From positions 20,927,431 through 20,991,430 of the forward strand of contig OU452227.1 of the NCBI GenBank assembly GCA_911728455.2: a stretch of DNA of 64,000 nucleotides, written 5' to 3'. Shown here in pieces: positions 54,190-64,000 of the stretch (the stretch's first letter is position 1; each line of letters opens with the position of its first letter). This stretch comes from Marthasterias glacialis (taxonomy: Eukaryota > Echinodermata > Asteroidea > Forcipulatida > Asteriidae). Both the position numbers and the translations under genes were made by a program. Under the pieces are notes generated by a model. That model was not told where the DNA came from. It did not search any database and worked only from the letters and a program-made list of their open reading frames with translations.

Positions 54190-57100
54190 GGAATTACACA
54201 ATAGCCCCTGCAGTGACAGCGCAGGTTTTGCTGATTAGTAAATTCACTGCAACACCTCAACCACTGAAGGTCAGAGATGTGACGGCACAGGTTGTGCTGA
54301 TAAGTAAACTCACTGCAACACCTCAACCACTGAAGGTCATAGATGTGATGGCACAGGTTGTGCTGATTAGTAAACTTACTGCAACACTTAAACCACTGAA
54401 GGTCATAGATGTGATGGCACAGGTTGTGCTGATTAGTAAACTTACTGCAACACTTAATCCACTGAAGGTCACAGATGTAACCGCACAGGCTGTGCTGATT
54501 AGTTAACTCACTGCAACACTTAAACCACTGAAGGTCACAGATGTAACCGCACAGGCTGTGCTGATTAGTTAACTCACTGCAACACTTAAACCACTGCAGG
54601 TTGTACGTGTAGATGTGATGGCACAGGTGGTGTTGATTAGTTAGATCTACAACACTTAAACCACTGAAGGTCATATATGTGATGGCACAGGTTGTGCTGA
54701 TTTATAAACTAACTGCAGGTCTTGGATATGATGGCACACGTTGTGCTGACTACACTCACTGCAACACTTTATCCACTGAAGGTTGTAGAAGTGACAGCAC
54801 AGGTTGTGCTGATTTGTAAAACTCACTCCAACAATTTAACCACTGCAGGTCATACAGGTCACTTTAAAAACTGTGCTGATATGTAAACTCACTGCAACAC
54901 TTCTTAAACTACCAAAGGTTGTAGAAGTGACGGCACAGGTTGTGCTGATTAGTAAAGTTCCTACTACACTTCAACCCATGAAGGTAAGAGGTGTGACGGC
55001 ACAGGCTCTGCTGATTGGTAAACTCACTGCAACACTTAAACAACCAAAGGTTGTAAAAGTGACGGCACAAGTTGTGCTGATAAGTAAGCTTCCTGCTACA
55101 TGTCAACCACTGCAGGTCATAGATGTGATGGCACACGTTGTGCTGATTTGTAAACTCACTGCAACACTTAAACCACTGAAGGATGTAGAAGTGACCAAAC
55201 AGGTTGTGCTGATTTGTCAACTCTCTGCTACATTTGAACCCATGAAGGTCATAGATGTTGCGGCACACGTTGTGTTGATAAGTAAACTCCCTGCTACACT
55301 TCAACCACTGAATGTCTTAGGTGTTATGGCACAGGTTGTGCTCATTAGTAAACTCACTGCTACATTTCAATCACTGCAGGTCATAGATGTGGCGGCACAG
55401 CCTGTGCTGATTAGTAAACTCACTTCAACGCCTAATCCAGTGATGGTCATAGATGTGACGGCAAAGTAAGTGGTGATTAGTAAATTCCCTCCTACACTTA
55501 AACCACTGAAGGTTGCAGATGTGTTGGCACAGGTTGTGCCGATTACTAAACTCACTGAAATACTTAAACCATTGAAGGTAATAGATGTGACGTCACAGGT
55601 TGTGCAGATTTTAGACTCACTGCAACACTTAAACCACTGAAGGTCGTAGATGCGACGGCAGAAGTTGTGCTTATTAGTAAACTCACTGCAACACTTAAAC
55701 TACTGCACGTAATAGATGTCACGGCACAGACTGTGCTGATTAGTAAACTCACTGCAACATTTAAACACACTAAAGGTTGTAGGTGTGACGGCACAGAATT
55801 TGCTGATAAGTAAACTCACTGCAACACTTAAACCACTGCTGATTAGTTAACTCACTGCAACATTTGAACCACTGAACATAATAGATGTGATGGCATAGAC
55901 TGTGCTGATGAGTAAACTCACTGCAACACTTAAACCACTGCACGTAATAGATGTGACGGCATAGACTGTGCTGATTAGTAAACTCACTGCAATACTTAAA
56001 CACACTGAATGTTGTAGATGTGAGCTGCTACAGGTTGTGCTGATAACTAAACTCACTGCAACACTTAAACTACTGCACATAATAGATGTCACGGCACAGA
56101 CTGTGCTGATTAGTAAACTCACTGCAACATTTAAACACACTCAAGGTTGTAGATATGGCGACACAGGTTGTGCTGATAAGTAAACTCACTGCAACACTTA
56201 AACCACTGAAGGTCATAGATGTGACGGCACAGGTTGTGCTGATAAGTAAACTCACTGCAACATTAAAACCACTGAAAGTCATAGATGTGACGGCACAGGT
56301 TGTGCTGATTAGTAAATTCACTGCAATGCTTAAACCACTGAGGGTCATAGATGTGACGGCACAGGTTGTGCTGATTAGTAAATTCACTACAATCCTTAAA
56401 CCACTGAGGGTCATAGATGTGACGGCACAGGTTATGCTGATTTGTCATGTGCTACATTTCAACCCATGAAGGTCATAGATATGACGGCACACGTTGCTTT
56501 GGTTAGTAAACTCCCTGCTACACTTAAACTACTGAAGGCCTTGGGTGTTACGGCACATGTTGTGGTAATTAATAAACTCACTGAAGGTCATAGACGGCAC
56601 AGGTTGTGCTAATTAGTAAACTTCCTGCTACACAGAAACCACTGAAGGTCACAGATGTAATCACACAGGTTGTGCTGATTTGTAAACTGCCTGCTACACT
56701 TCAAACATTGAAGGTCGTAGATGTGACCGCACTGGTTGTGCTGATTAGTTAACTCACTGCAACAGTTAAACCACTAAAAGTCATAGATGTGACGGCACAG
56801 ACTGTGCTGATTGGTAAACTCACTGCACACATTTAAACACACTGAAGGTCATAGTTATGGCGGCACAGGTTGTGCTACTTAAAGAATTCACTGCAACATT
56901 TAAACCACTGAAGTTTGTTTAAGTGATGACATAGGTTGTGCTGATTAGTAAACTCACTGCAACACTTAAACCACTGAAGGTTGTAGAAATCATAGCACAT
57001 GTTGTGCTAATTTGTAAACTGCCGGCTACACTTCAAACATTGAAGATCCTAGATGTGATGGCACAGGCTGTGCTGATAAGTAAACTCACTGCAACACTTA

Positions 57101-58401
57101 CACCACTGAAGGTCATAGATGTGACGGCACAGGTTGTGCTGATAAGTATAGTCACTGCTACACTGAAAGTAATAAATGATGAATAAACTCACTACAACAT
57201 TTAACCCACAGATTTAACCCACTGTTTTTGCGACGGCACAGGTTGTGCTGATTAGTAAACCCACTGCAACACTTAAACCACTGAAGGTCACAGATGTGAC
57301 CACACAGGTTGTGCTGATTTGTAAACTGCCTGCTACATTTCAAGCATTGGACGTCGTAGATGTGACCGCACAGGTTTTGCTGATTAGTAAATTCACTGCA
57401 ACACCTCAACCACTGAAGGTCATAGATGTGATGGCACAGGTTGTGCTGATTAGTAAACTCACTGCCACACTTAAACCACTGAAGGTAATACATGCTACGG
57501 CACAGGTTGTGCTGATTAGTTAACTCTCTGCAACACTTAAACCACTGAAGGTCATCGATGTGATGGCACAGGTTGTGCTGATTAGTTAACTCACTGCAAC
57601 ACTTAAACCACTGAAGGTCATAGATGTGACAGCACAGGTTGTGCTGATTAGTTAACTCACTGCAACACTTAAACCACTGAAGGTCATAGATGTGACGGCA
57701 CAGGTTGTGCTGATTAGTTAACTCACTGCGACACTTAAACCACTGAAGATTGTAGAAATTACAGCACAGGTCGTGCTGATTTCTAGACTGCGTGCTACAC
57801 TTCAACCACTGAAGTTCATAGATGTGACAGCACAGGTTGTGCTGATTATTATACCAACTGCAAAGCTTTAACCCCCAAAGGTCTTAGATGTGACGGCAAA
57901 TGTTGTGCTGATTTTTTTAATTTCCTGCTACTCTTCAACCACTGAAGGTTGGAGATGTCATAGCACAGGTTGTGTTGATTTCTAAACTGCCTGCTACACC
58001 TCAACCATTAAAGGTTGTAGATGTGACAGCACAGGTTGTGCTGATTAGTAAACTCACTGCAACACTTAAACCACTGAAGGTCATAGATGTGACATGACGG
58101 CACAGGTTGTGCTGATTATTTAACTCACTGCCACACTTAAATCACTGAAGGTTGTAGATGTGACTGCACAGGTTGTGCCGATGTGTAAACTCAGTACAAC
58201 ACTTCAATCACTGAAGGTCATAGATGTGACGGCAAAGGTTGTGCTGATTTTTCAAATTCCCTGCTACTCTTCAACCACTGAAGGTCGTAGATGTGACGGC
58301 ACAGGTTGTGATTATAAGTAATCTCACTGCAACACTTAAACCACTCAAAGTCATTGATGTGACGATACAGGTTGTGCTGATTAGTAAACTCACTGCAATA
58401 C
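54190..58401 (+). repeat. satellite-like array, about 66-bp monomer (part 1)
   Basis: The monomer is roughly CTGCAACACTTAAACCACTG, AAGGTCATAGATGTGACGGC, ACAGGTTGTGCTGATTAGTA, AACTCA, about 64 tandem copies here, with indels and diverged variants. Sixty-six bases is 22 codons, so frames stay open for long stretches on both strands (22-residue periodic translations such as AQVVLISKLTATL on plus and TNQHNLCRHIYDLQWF on minus). TTAGTTAA variants put stops in the plus frame. I treat the array as non-coding. Confidence 0.93.
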
Positions 58402-58405
58402 TTAA

Positions 58406-59380
58406 AGACGGGCTCTTACGAGCCTTTAATAAACAAGTTCTTACATTTTTGTGACTAAGTAGACATCATAGATATTTTTTTTTACATTTAAAAAAATTAT
58501 TTAGCACTGGAAAATACCGTCCGAAAATGTACTGTTTCGAGCGGCCTTTGAAAACGAAAGTCAAAGTGGCTGACAGCGCTAATTGTATGCTAATGATATG
58601 CGTATGACCCCTTGTCATCACTGTATCCCCACTCACACTTTGGCGACAGTACCAACATACTAGACTGCAGGCACTGTACGTCCGTGTGCATGAAGTGCTG
58701 CAAAGTAGACACTTAATTTTGTGGAAAAGTTTACAAGATGACTACATCATGCCCGGCTTGAGGAATAGGGCACCTCAGGGCACTTCAAGTTCACGGTCGT
58801 TGTGTTCTTCAGCCCCACCAACTTCCTCTAAATCGCTGGACGACTGATAAGAGTTGCTCACAAAGGCGACATCCTCAGAAATAATGCTATTTTCTTTCCA
58901 AAATCCATCACTTGAGGAGTCTGATTCGGCCATGCTTCTAAGTTTTGTATATGCATGGAGGTGTATACGTTACAGTGTTGTTTCCTATGTTGTACAATGA
59001 GAATGTACAGTACTCAGTTCCTTGAAATAAACAATGTAAATCGCTCCCTGATTATGTGTATGTTGACTTGTAAGTTCAAGAGTGACATTCACCGCCGTTT
59101 TGTTTTTTAATCTTGAGTTTTGTGGGCGTATTGGGGTAACCTCCGTACACAAGCAATGAACCAAAATCAACTGGGGATACAGTGACGTCATGCGTCCTTT
59201 GTCACGGGGTTTGCGTGACCTTGCGTTTTTCTGATTTTGTGCTGCGAGTGTTTGGGAGAAAAATGTTTTTTCGCTATTTTAATGTGAGGGATTCGTACTA
59301 TACATTTTTTATTTCCTAAGGACTTCAGCTATAAAATGTATGGTGGAGGTCTATACTTAAAAAAAAGTTAGAGCCCCTCT
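58406..59380 (-). mobile_element. TTAA-type element inside the satellite, with acidic ORF
   Basis: Ends AGACGGGCTCT and AGAGCCCCTCT match as inverted repeats at 10 of 11 positions. The left flank is TTAA (58,402-58,405), the right flank CTAA (59,381-59,384). In undisturbed monomers the same spot reads ACTTAAACC, so a TTAA was duplicated and one copy has since changed. About 975 bp. It holds the ORF at 58,775-58,933 but no recognisable transposase catalytic core, so it is a deletion derivative or carries only a first exon. Confidence 0.8.
58775..58933 (-). CDS. 52-residue acidic, serine-rich ORF in the TTAA element
   Basis: Starts MAESDSSSDGFW in a good start context (AGCATGG) and ends RELEVP, TGA. 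It contains EDVAFVSNS and SSSDLEEVGG. Acidic N-termini of this kind are common in piggyBac-like transposases and in zinc-finger proteins linked to such elements, so it could be a first exon, with GAGGTGCC downstream as a poor donor. No domain is recognised. Confidence 0.35.
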   Translation of the reverse strand: MAESDSSSDGFWKENSIISEDVAFVSNSYQSSSDLEEVGGAEEHNDRELEVP

Positions 59381-59384
59381 CTAA

Positions 59385-61232
59385 ACCACTAAAGTTCATA
59401 GATGTGATGGCACTGGTTGTGCTGATTAGTAAACTCACTGCAACACCTAAACCACTGGAGGTAATAGATGTGAAGGCATAGGCTGTGGTGATTAGTTAAC
59501 TCACTGCAAACCTAAACCACAGAAGGTAATAGATGTGACGACACAGGCTGTGCTGATTAGTTAACTCACTGCAAACCTAAACCACTGAAGGTAATAGATG
59601 TGACGGCATAGGCTGTGCTGATTAGTTAACTCACTGCAAACCTAAACCACAGAAGGTAATAGATGTGACGGCATAGGCTGTGCTGATTAGTTAACTCACT
59701 GCAAACCTAAACCACAGAAGGTAATAGATGTGACAGCACAGGCTGTGCTGATTAGTTAACTCACTGCAACACTTAAGCCAACTAAGGTCGTAGATGTGAC
59801 GACAGAGGTTGTGCTGATTAGTAAACTCACTGCATCACCTAAACCACTGAAGGTGATATATGTGACGGCACAGGCTGTGCTGATTAGTTAACTCACTGCA
59901 ACACTTAAACCAATTAAGGTCGTAGATGTGACGGCACAGGTTGTGCTGATTACTAAACTCACTGCGACACTTCAACCACTGTAGGTCATAGATATGGACG
60001 ACACAGGTTGTGCTGATAAGTAAACTCACTGCAACTCTTCAACCATTGAAGGTTGTAGATGTGACAGCACAGGTTGTTCTGAAAAGTATACACCCTGCAA
60101 CACTTAACCACTGAAGGTCATAGATGTGATAGCACAGGTTGTGCTGATTTGTAAACTGCCTGCTATACTTGTACCACTGAAGGTTGTAGATGTGACGGCG
60201 CAGGTTGTGCTGATTAGTAAACTCTCTGCTAAACTTAAACCATTTAAGGTCATAGATTTGACGGCACAGATTGTGGTGATTAGTAAACTCACTGCAGCAC
60301 TGAAACCACTGAAGGTAATAGATTTCACAGCACAGGTTGTGCTGATTAGTAAACTCACTGCTACACTTATACCACTGAAGGTCATAGATGTGATAGCACA
60401 GGTTGTGCTGATTTGTAAACTGCCTGCTATACTTGTACCACTGAAGGTTGTAGATGTGACGGCGCAGGTTGTGCTGATTAGTAAACTTTCTGCTAAACTT
60501 AAACCATTTAAGGTCATAGATTTGACGGCACAGATTGTGGTGATTAGTAAACTCACTGCAGCACTGAAACCACTGAAGGTAATAGATTTCACAGCACAGG
60601 TTGTGCTGATTAGTAAACTCACTGCTACACTTATACCACTGAAGGTCATAGATGTGATAGCACAGGTTGTGCTGATTTGTAAACTGCCTGCAGCATTTAA
60701 CCACTGAAGGTCATAGATGTGACGGCACAGGTTGTGCTGATAAGTAAACTTACTGCAACACTTCAACCACTGAAGGTCATAGATGTGACAGCCCAGGTTG
60801 TGCTGATTAGTAAACTCACTGCAACATTTAAACCAATGAAGGTTATAGATGTGACGGCACAGGTTGTGCTGATTTATTAACTCTCTGTAACACTTAAACC
60901 AATTAAGGTCATAGATTTGATGGCACAGATTATGGTGATTAGTAAACTCACTGCAGCACTTAAACCACTGAAGGTCATAGATTTCACAGCACAGGATGTG
61001 CTGATTAGTAAACTCACTGCAACACTTATACCACTGAAGGTCATAGATGTGACGGCACAGGTTGTGCTGATAAGTAAACTCACTGCAACACTTCAACCAC
61101 TGAAGGTCATAGTCATGATGGCACTGGTTTGCTGAGTAGTAAACTCACTGCAACATTTAAACCATTGAAGGTCATAGATGTGACGGCACAGGTTGTGCTG
61201 ATTAGTAAAGTTCCCGCTACTCTCTAACCAGT
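59385..61232 (+). repeat. satellite-like array, about 66-bp monomer (part 2)
   Basis: About 28 further monomers continue in the same orientation and register. Two kinds of higher order show: near-identical 65-bp units at about 59,480-59,760 (CCACAGAAGGTAATAGATG), and a four-monomer, 264-bp block repeated at about 60,126-60,389 and 60,390-60,653. Minus-strand frames of 330 and 221 codons result from the 3n monomer length. Confidence 0.93.
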
Positions 61233-64000
61233 GCAATTCATCCTTGTGACTGGAAGTCATGTTGCAGAAAATTAAGTGAGAAATCATTACTTAGTTTTAT
61301 TAGAAAAGGAGGGTTACCCGTGTCCTGATGGCAGGAAATTAAATGTTAAATTTTGACTTGAAATCCTAAAGAGTATTTAAAGGTTTTGTTTGGAAATGTG
61401 CATCAAATTTTGGCTTAGATTATTAGGAATCTTGCCTTTCAGTTTGTATATGCAAGCCTGTTTCCCTATCAATACCGAGGACTTAAAATAACTCAGGTGT
61501 TTTCACAGAGCAAGGATGTCCTCGCTTCATGTTCAAGTACAAAACCATCATGAAAGCCCCTTAAAAAAAATGAGAAAACAAAGAAAAGTCCTTGATTTAC
61601 AGTGTCAATAAACATGAGCATGTGTGTGTGTTGATAAGGGGGGGGGTTCAGAAAACAAAACTTTGGATCAAACTTTTCCCTTTTGATTTTCATGCAAAAA
61701 CAAATTTTGGCTCATAGTTGATGTCGAAAGTGTAAGCCTTACACCACATTGAAACACAAGACTTCCAATTTTATTTGTCATTGCTCAACATTCCAACAAA
61801 CAGAACCGTTATATTTTGAAAGATTTTACCGATTTTAAGTTGTTTTATAGTTAAATGAAAGTATTAGAACTATTGGGGATCGGTTATTCGGAAGTTCATT
61901 CGAATGAAACTCGTATTTTGTTTGTCTGGTTCCCAGACCCAAACTGCTCCAACTATTCTCTGTCGATTTCATGACTTTTAACAAGAGTCGTCAGGGAATT
62001 TTTGGTCAGGGAACCAGACTAGCAATTTGAAAGTTCGCCATTGCTTCATTCCTTCTTGTAAAATACAATTTCTTATCTTTCGCAAGATAGAAATAGTTTC
62101 CCTAGCGCAAATTCAACTGATTCACTACTGTTTCTTCCGTGAAAGGCTTGTTTTTTTGTTGTTGAAATAATTCAAATACAACCTCTACCACTGGTCCCAT
62201 CTGCACTATTGAATGGAGTGGAATGTGCTTTTTCGGTTTGAGCGAGTGAATAGCCTTTTGTCCTTTTGTGTGGGGATTTTCTTCATCTTATAGGCAAGCG
62301 TGCGCGCCAGTTTTAAGTATTGAGACTGCACGACTGCAACAAGGCAACATGGCCGTCCTCCCTTCCGTTTTGGGGTGAGGTTTTCTTGGTTCATCCTGCA
62401 CAGCAAGCGTCACCTTTCTTCGTCAAGGAAACATGTAAGTGTGATATTCATTTGATGAACAATATTATAGTAAAATGAGCGCTGTATGTGTGGCCTGTTG
62501 GACGAAAATTAATGTTGTAAAAATACTGGAATTGCATTTCTAATTAACTGCCCCGGCCTCAGTCAGAAACGTGGAAAGTGAAGGAGAATCTTGATAAAAC
62601 ACTCCTAGTTCAAATTGAGTTCATTATTTAGGTCCATTAATGTATGAAATATTGAAAACTGAAGATACAAAAACATAACACAACACAATTTATATTGCCC
62701 ATGCAGGCATTACTCTTTTTGAACATGGAGTGTCACATTTATGAGAGCTTTTTCATTTCAGTGCCAGTCAAAATGCCAAGTCCAAATAAAGTTTGTTTTT
62801 TTTCCATTAAGACATACAGTACTTGTTAGGCCTTTTTTCAAAGCTTTACATGATTTACTGGGGTCCGTTCTTGGAGTGATAAAACTGCTTTGCCAAACTT
62901 TTGCCGACTCTCCCCCCTTTCAGTGCCGAAAGCTTATATTATTAGATATTGTTCAAAGAATTTTTTTTAAATGTAACATACTTTTCAAAAGGCACATTCA
63001 ACAGATAATATAAGTTGATTGTGAAGACATATTAGAAAAATTTAGAAATATTATTTAGGTCCATTAATGTTAATTTTATTGGATGTAGTGATAAACTCTG
63101 CGGACATAGGATGAATGACTTTTTTTTTAAATGTAGACATTTTTTTAGGTTTTTATTTTATTTTATGTATTTTTTATTTTTCATTGATAACCACATAAAT
63201 ACCACATTTTATATTATGTTTTCGTTTTTTTTTTTCTAAACCCGCGTTGAGTCTCCTGTCACATTTCACAAATGGAGGGTGGGGTTGTAGAGGTTGGGGG
63301 CAGTGAATGACACTAGGGGGTGTAGATGACCAAGGTATTGAGACATTTTGCACACTTTTTCTGCTGGAATTTTTTTTTTCTTTTTTTTTCAAATCCTCTT
63401 CATGACATTTTGAAAGGGCATACATGTAATACTGTGTTTTTACATGCACAACTTTGCAAAACAGTCAGCTTATTTTAATCAAACTTGTGTATATTATGTT
63501 GAGTGTGATCAGTCGATTGCGTGGCAGGATTGGTTTATTCTGAAGGATATCTCAGACTTGCCTTGAAAAAAAAAAATTCTCTGGACTTGTGAATTGTAAA
63601 GAAAAAGTGTTTGACTGGTGATTAGGGATCGACCGATACAGTGTCATGATTGACTGATCGCGCAGATCAACCCGTCACACCCACATATATAGCAAAATTG
63701 TTTTAGAGCAAGAAATTTCCTTTCAAACACTGACTGAGGAACGAAGCTGTTTTTATTTAACGGCCATGTAACATGGACGTTACATTCTAGTAGCATAATA
63801 ATTACCTACACATCTTTTTAACCTTTTCTACATAATGGTCTCCCTTACAAATGAGTGGATGGTTTTTGGCCCAATTTTGTAGGGACTGCTCTAACACTGC
63901 TCAGATGCAGTTTTTACTACTATTTGTGTTGAAAACTAAACTGTCTAAAATGTCACATTAAATTTCTCAATGATTGCAAAGGTTTTTAAACATTTTTGCA
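61233..64000. other. no gene recognised; possible promoter near 62.35 kb
   Basis: Around 62,345 AAGGCAACATGGCCGTCC opens a 9-codon frame ending at a GGGTGAG donor-like site, preceded by GC-rich sequence, which could be a short first coding exon and core promoter. It is unsupported by homology. The rest is AT-rich with T-runs near 63,120-63,390 and no recognised motif. Confidence 0.25.
61924..62019. repeat. short inverted repeat, GTCTGGTTCCC ends
   Basis: GTCTGGTTCCCAGACC at the left pairs with GGTCAGGGAACCAGAC at the right, 15 of 16 positions. The 64-bp centre is unique. It may be a very small foldback element. Confidence 0.6.

Noticed and set aside
54190..61232. Long open frames on both strands (up to 330 codons, 22-residue periodic)
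   Set aside because: They follow from a tandem monomer whose length is a multiple of three. Frames are open on both strands, variants insert stops, and no signal or domain is seen.
62206..62406. Basic minus-strand frame of 66 codons
   Set aside because: No homology; it overlaps a possible promoter or first exon on the other strand and has ordinary chance length.

Overview
The window is animal nuclear DNA with no intact, confidently named host gene. It is AT-rich and dense in transposable elements and repeats. Split exons with GT/AG junctions, tRNA-headed SINEs, CR1/L2-like LINEs, a Ty3/gypsy LTR element, PIF/Harbinger and MULE transposase genes, and hAT-like and TTAA-type miniature elements point to a marine invertebrate. 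An invertebrate deuterostome, perhaps an echinoderm, is my best guess from the look of the SINEs and of the GGGCCC...TTTCAT-type repeats. This is inference; nothing in the window proves the phylum.

Layout. 1-12.9 kb is non-coding and holds a nested foldback element (1125-1468), four copies of one hAT-type miniature element (one with a perfect 8-bp target duplication) and SINE relics. 12.9-26.75 kb is a broken HARBI1-type (PIF/Harbinger) transposase gene. Its two coding blocks join exactly at a GT/AG intron of 12,531 bp, which is packed with a hairpin-bearing repeat, a CR1/L2-like LINE, an RTE-like LINE and an 0.8-kb TIR element. 26.8-33.5 kb contains SINE pieces, a segmental duplication (about 27.2-28.0 and 31.5-32.3 kb) carrying tiny symmetric exons, and a reverse-strand CR1-like LINE plus a fragment of a second copy. 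34,914-40,569 is a reverse-strand Ty3/gypsy element with LTRs, PPT, TGG-type PBS and a 5-bp TSD differing at one base.

40.6-48.6 kb, minus strand, is the most interesting part. Exon remnants, read in order, spell an N-terminal module, a MULE-type DDE transposase, a SWIM zinc finger, a coiled-coil segment, a Ulp1/SENP-like (C48) cysteine peptidase and a PHD finger. Several exon junctions agree in phase. The locus is riddled with later insertions (SINE, LINE tail, at least four miniature elements, the gypsy element at its 3' end) and has frameshifts. In the peptidase the expected catalytic Cys codon reads TGA.

49-53.4 kb holds a copy of the 28.5-kb duplicated segment, one clean symmetric exon with a death-fold-like sequence, another SINE and small repeats. 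53,473-53,767 is a TTAA-flanked miniature element built from palindromes. 54.2-61.2 kb is a satellite-like array of about 66-bp monomers with a four-monomer higher-order duplication, interrupted by a 975-bp TTAA-type element carrying a 52-codon acidic ORF. The remaining 2.8 kb shows little.

The parts do not form a pathway. They record successive insertions, and the nesting gives relative ages: the CCGGTT hairpin repeat is older than the LINE and the 0.8-kb TIR element inside it; the MULE-type locus is older than the SINE, the miniature elements and the gypsy element inside it; the satellite is older than the TTAA element within it.
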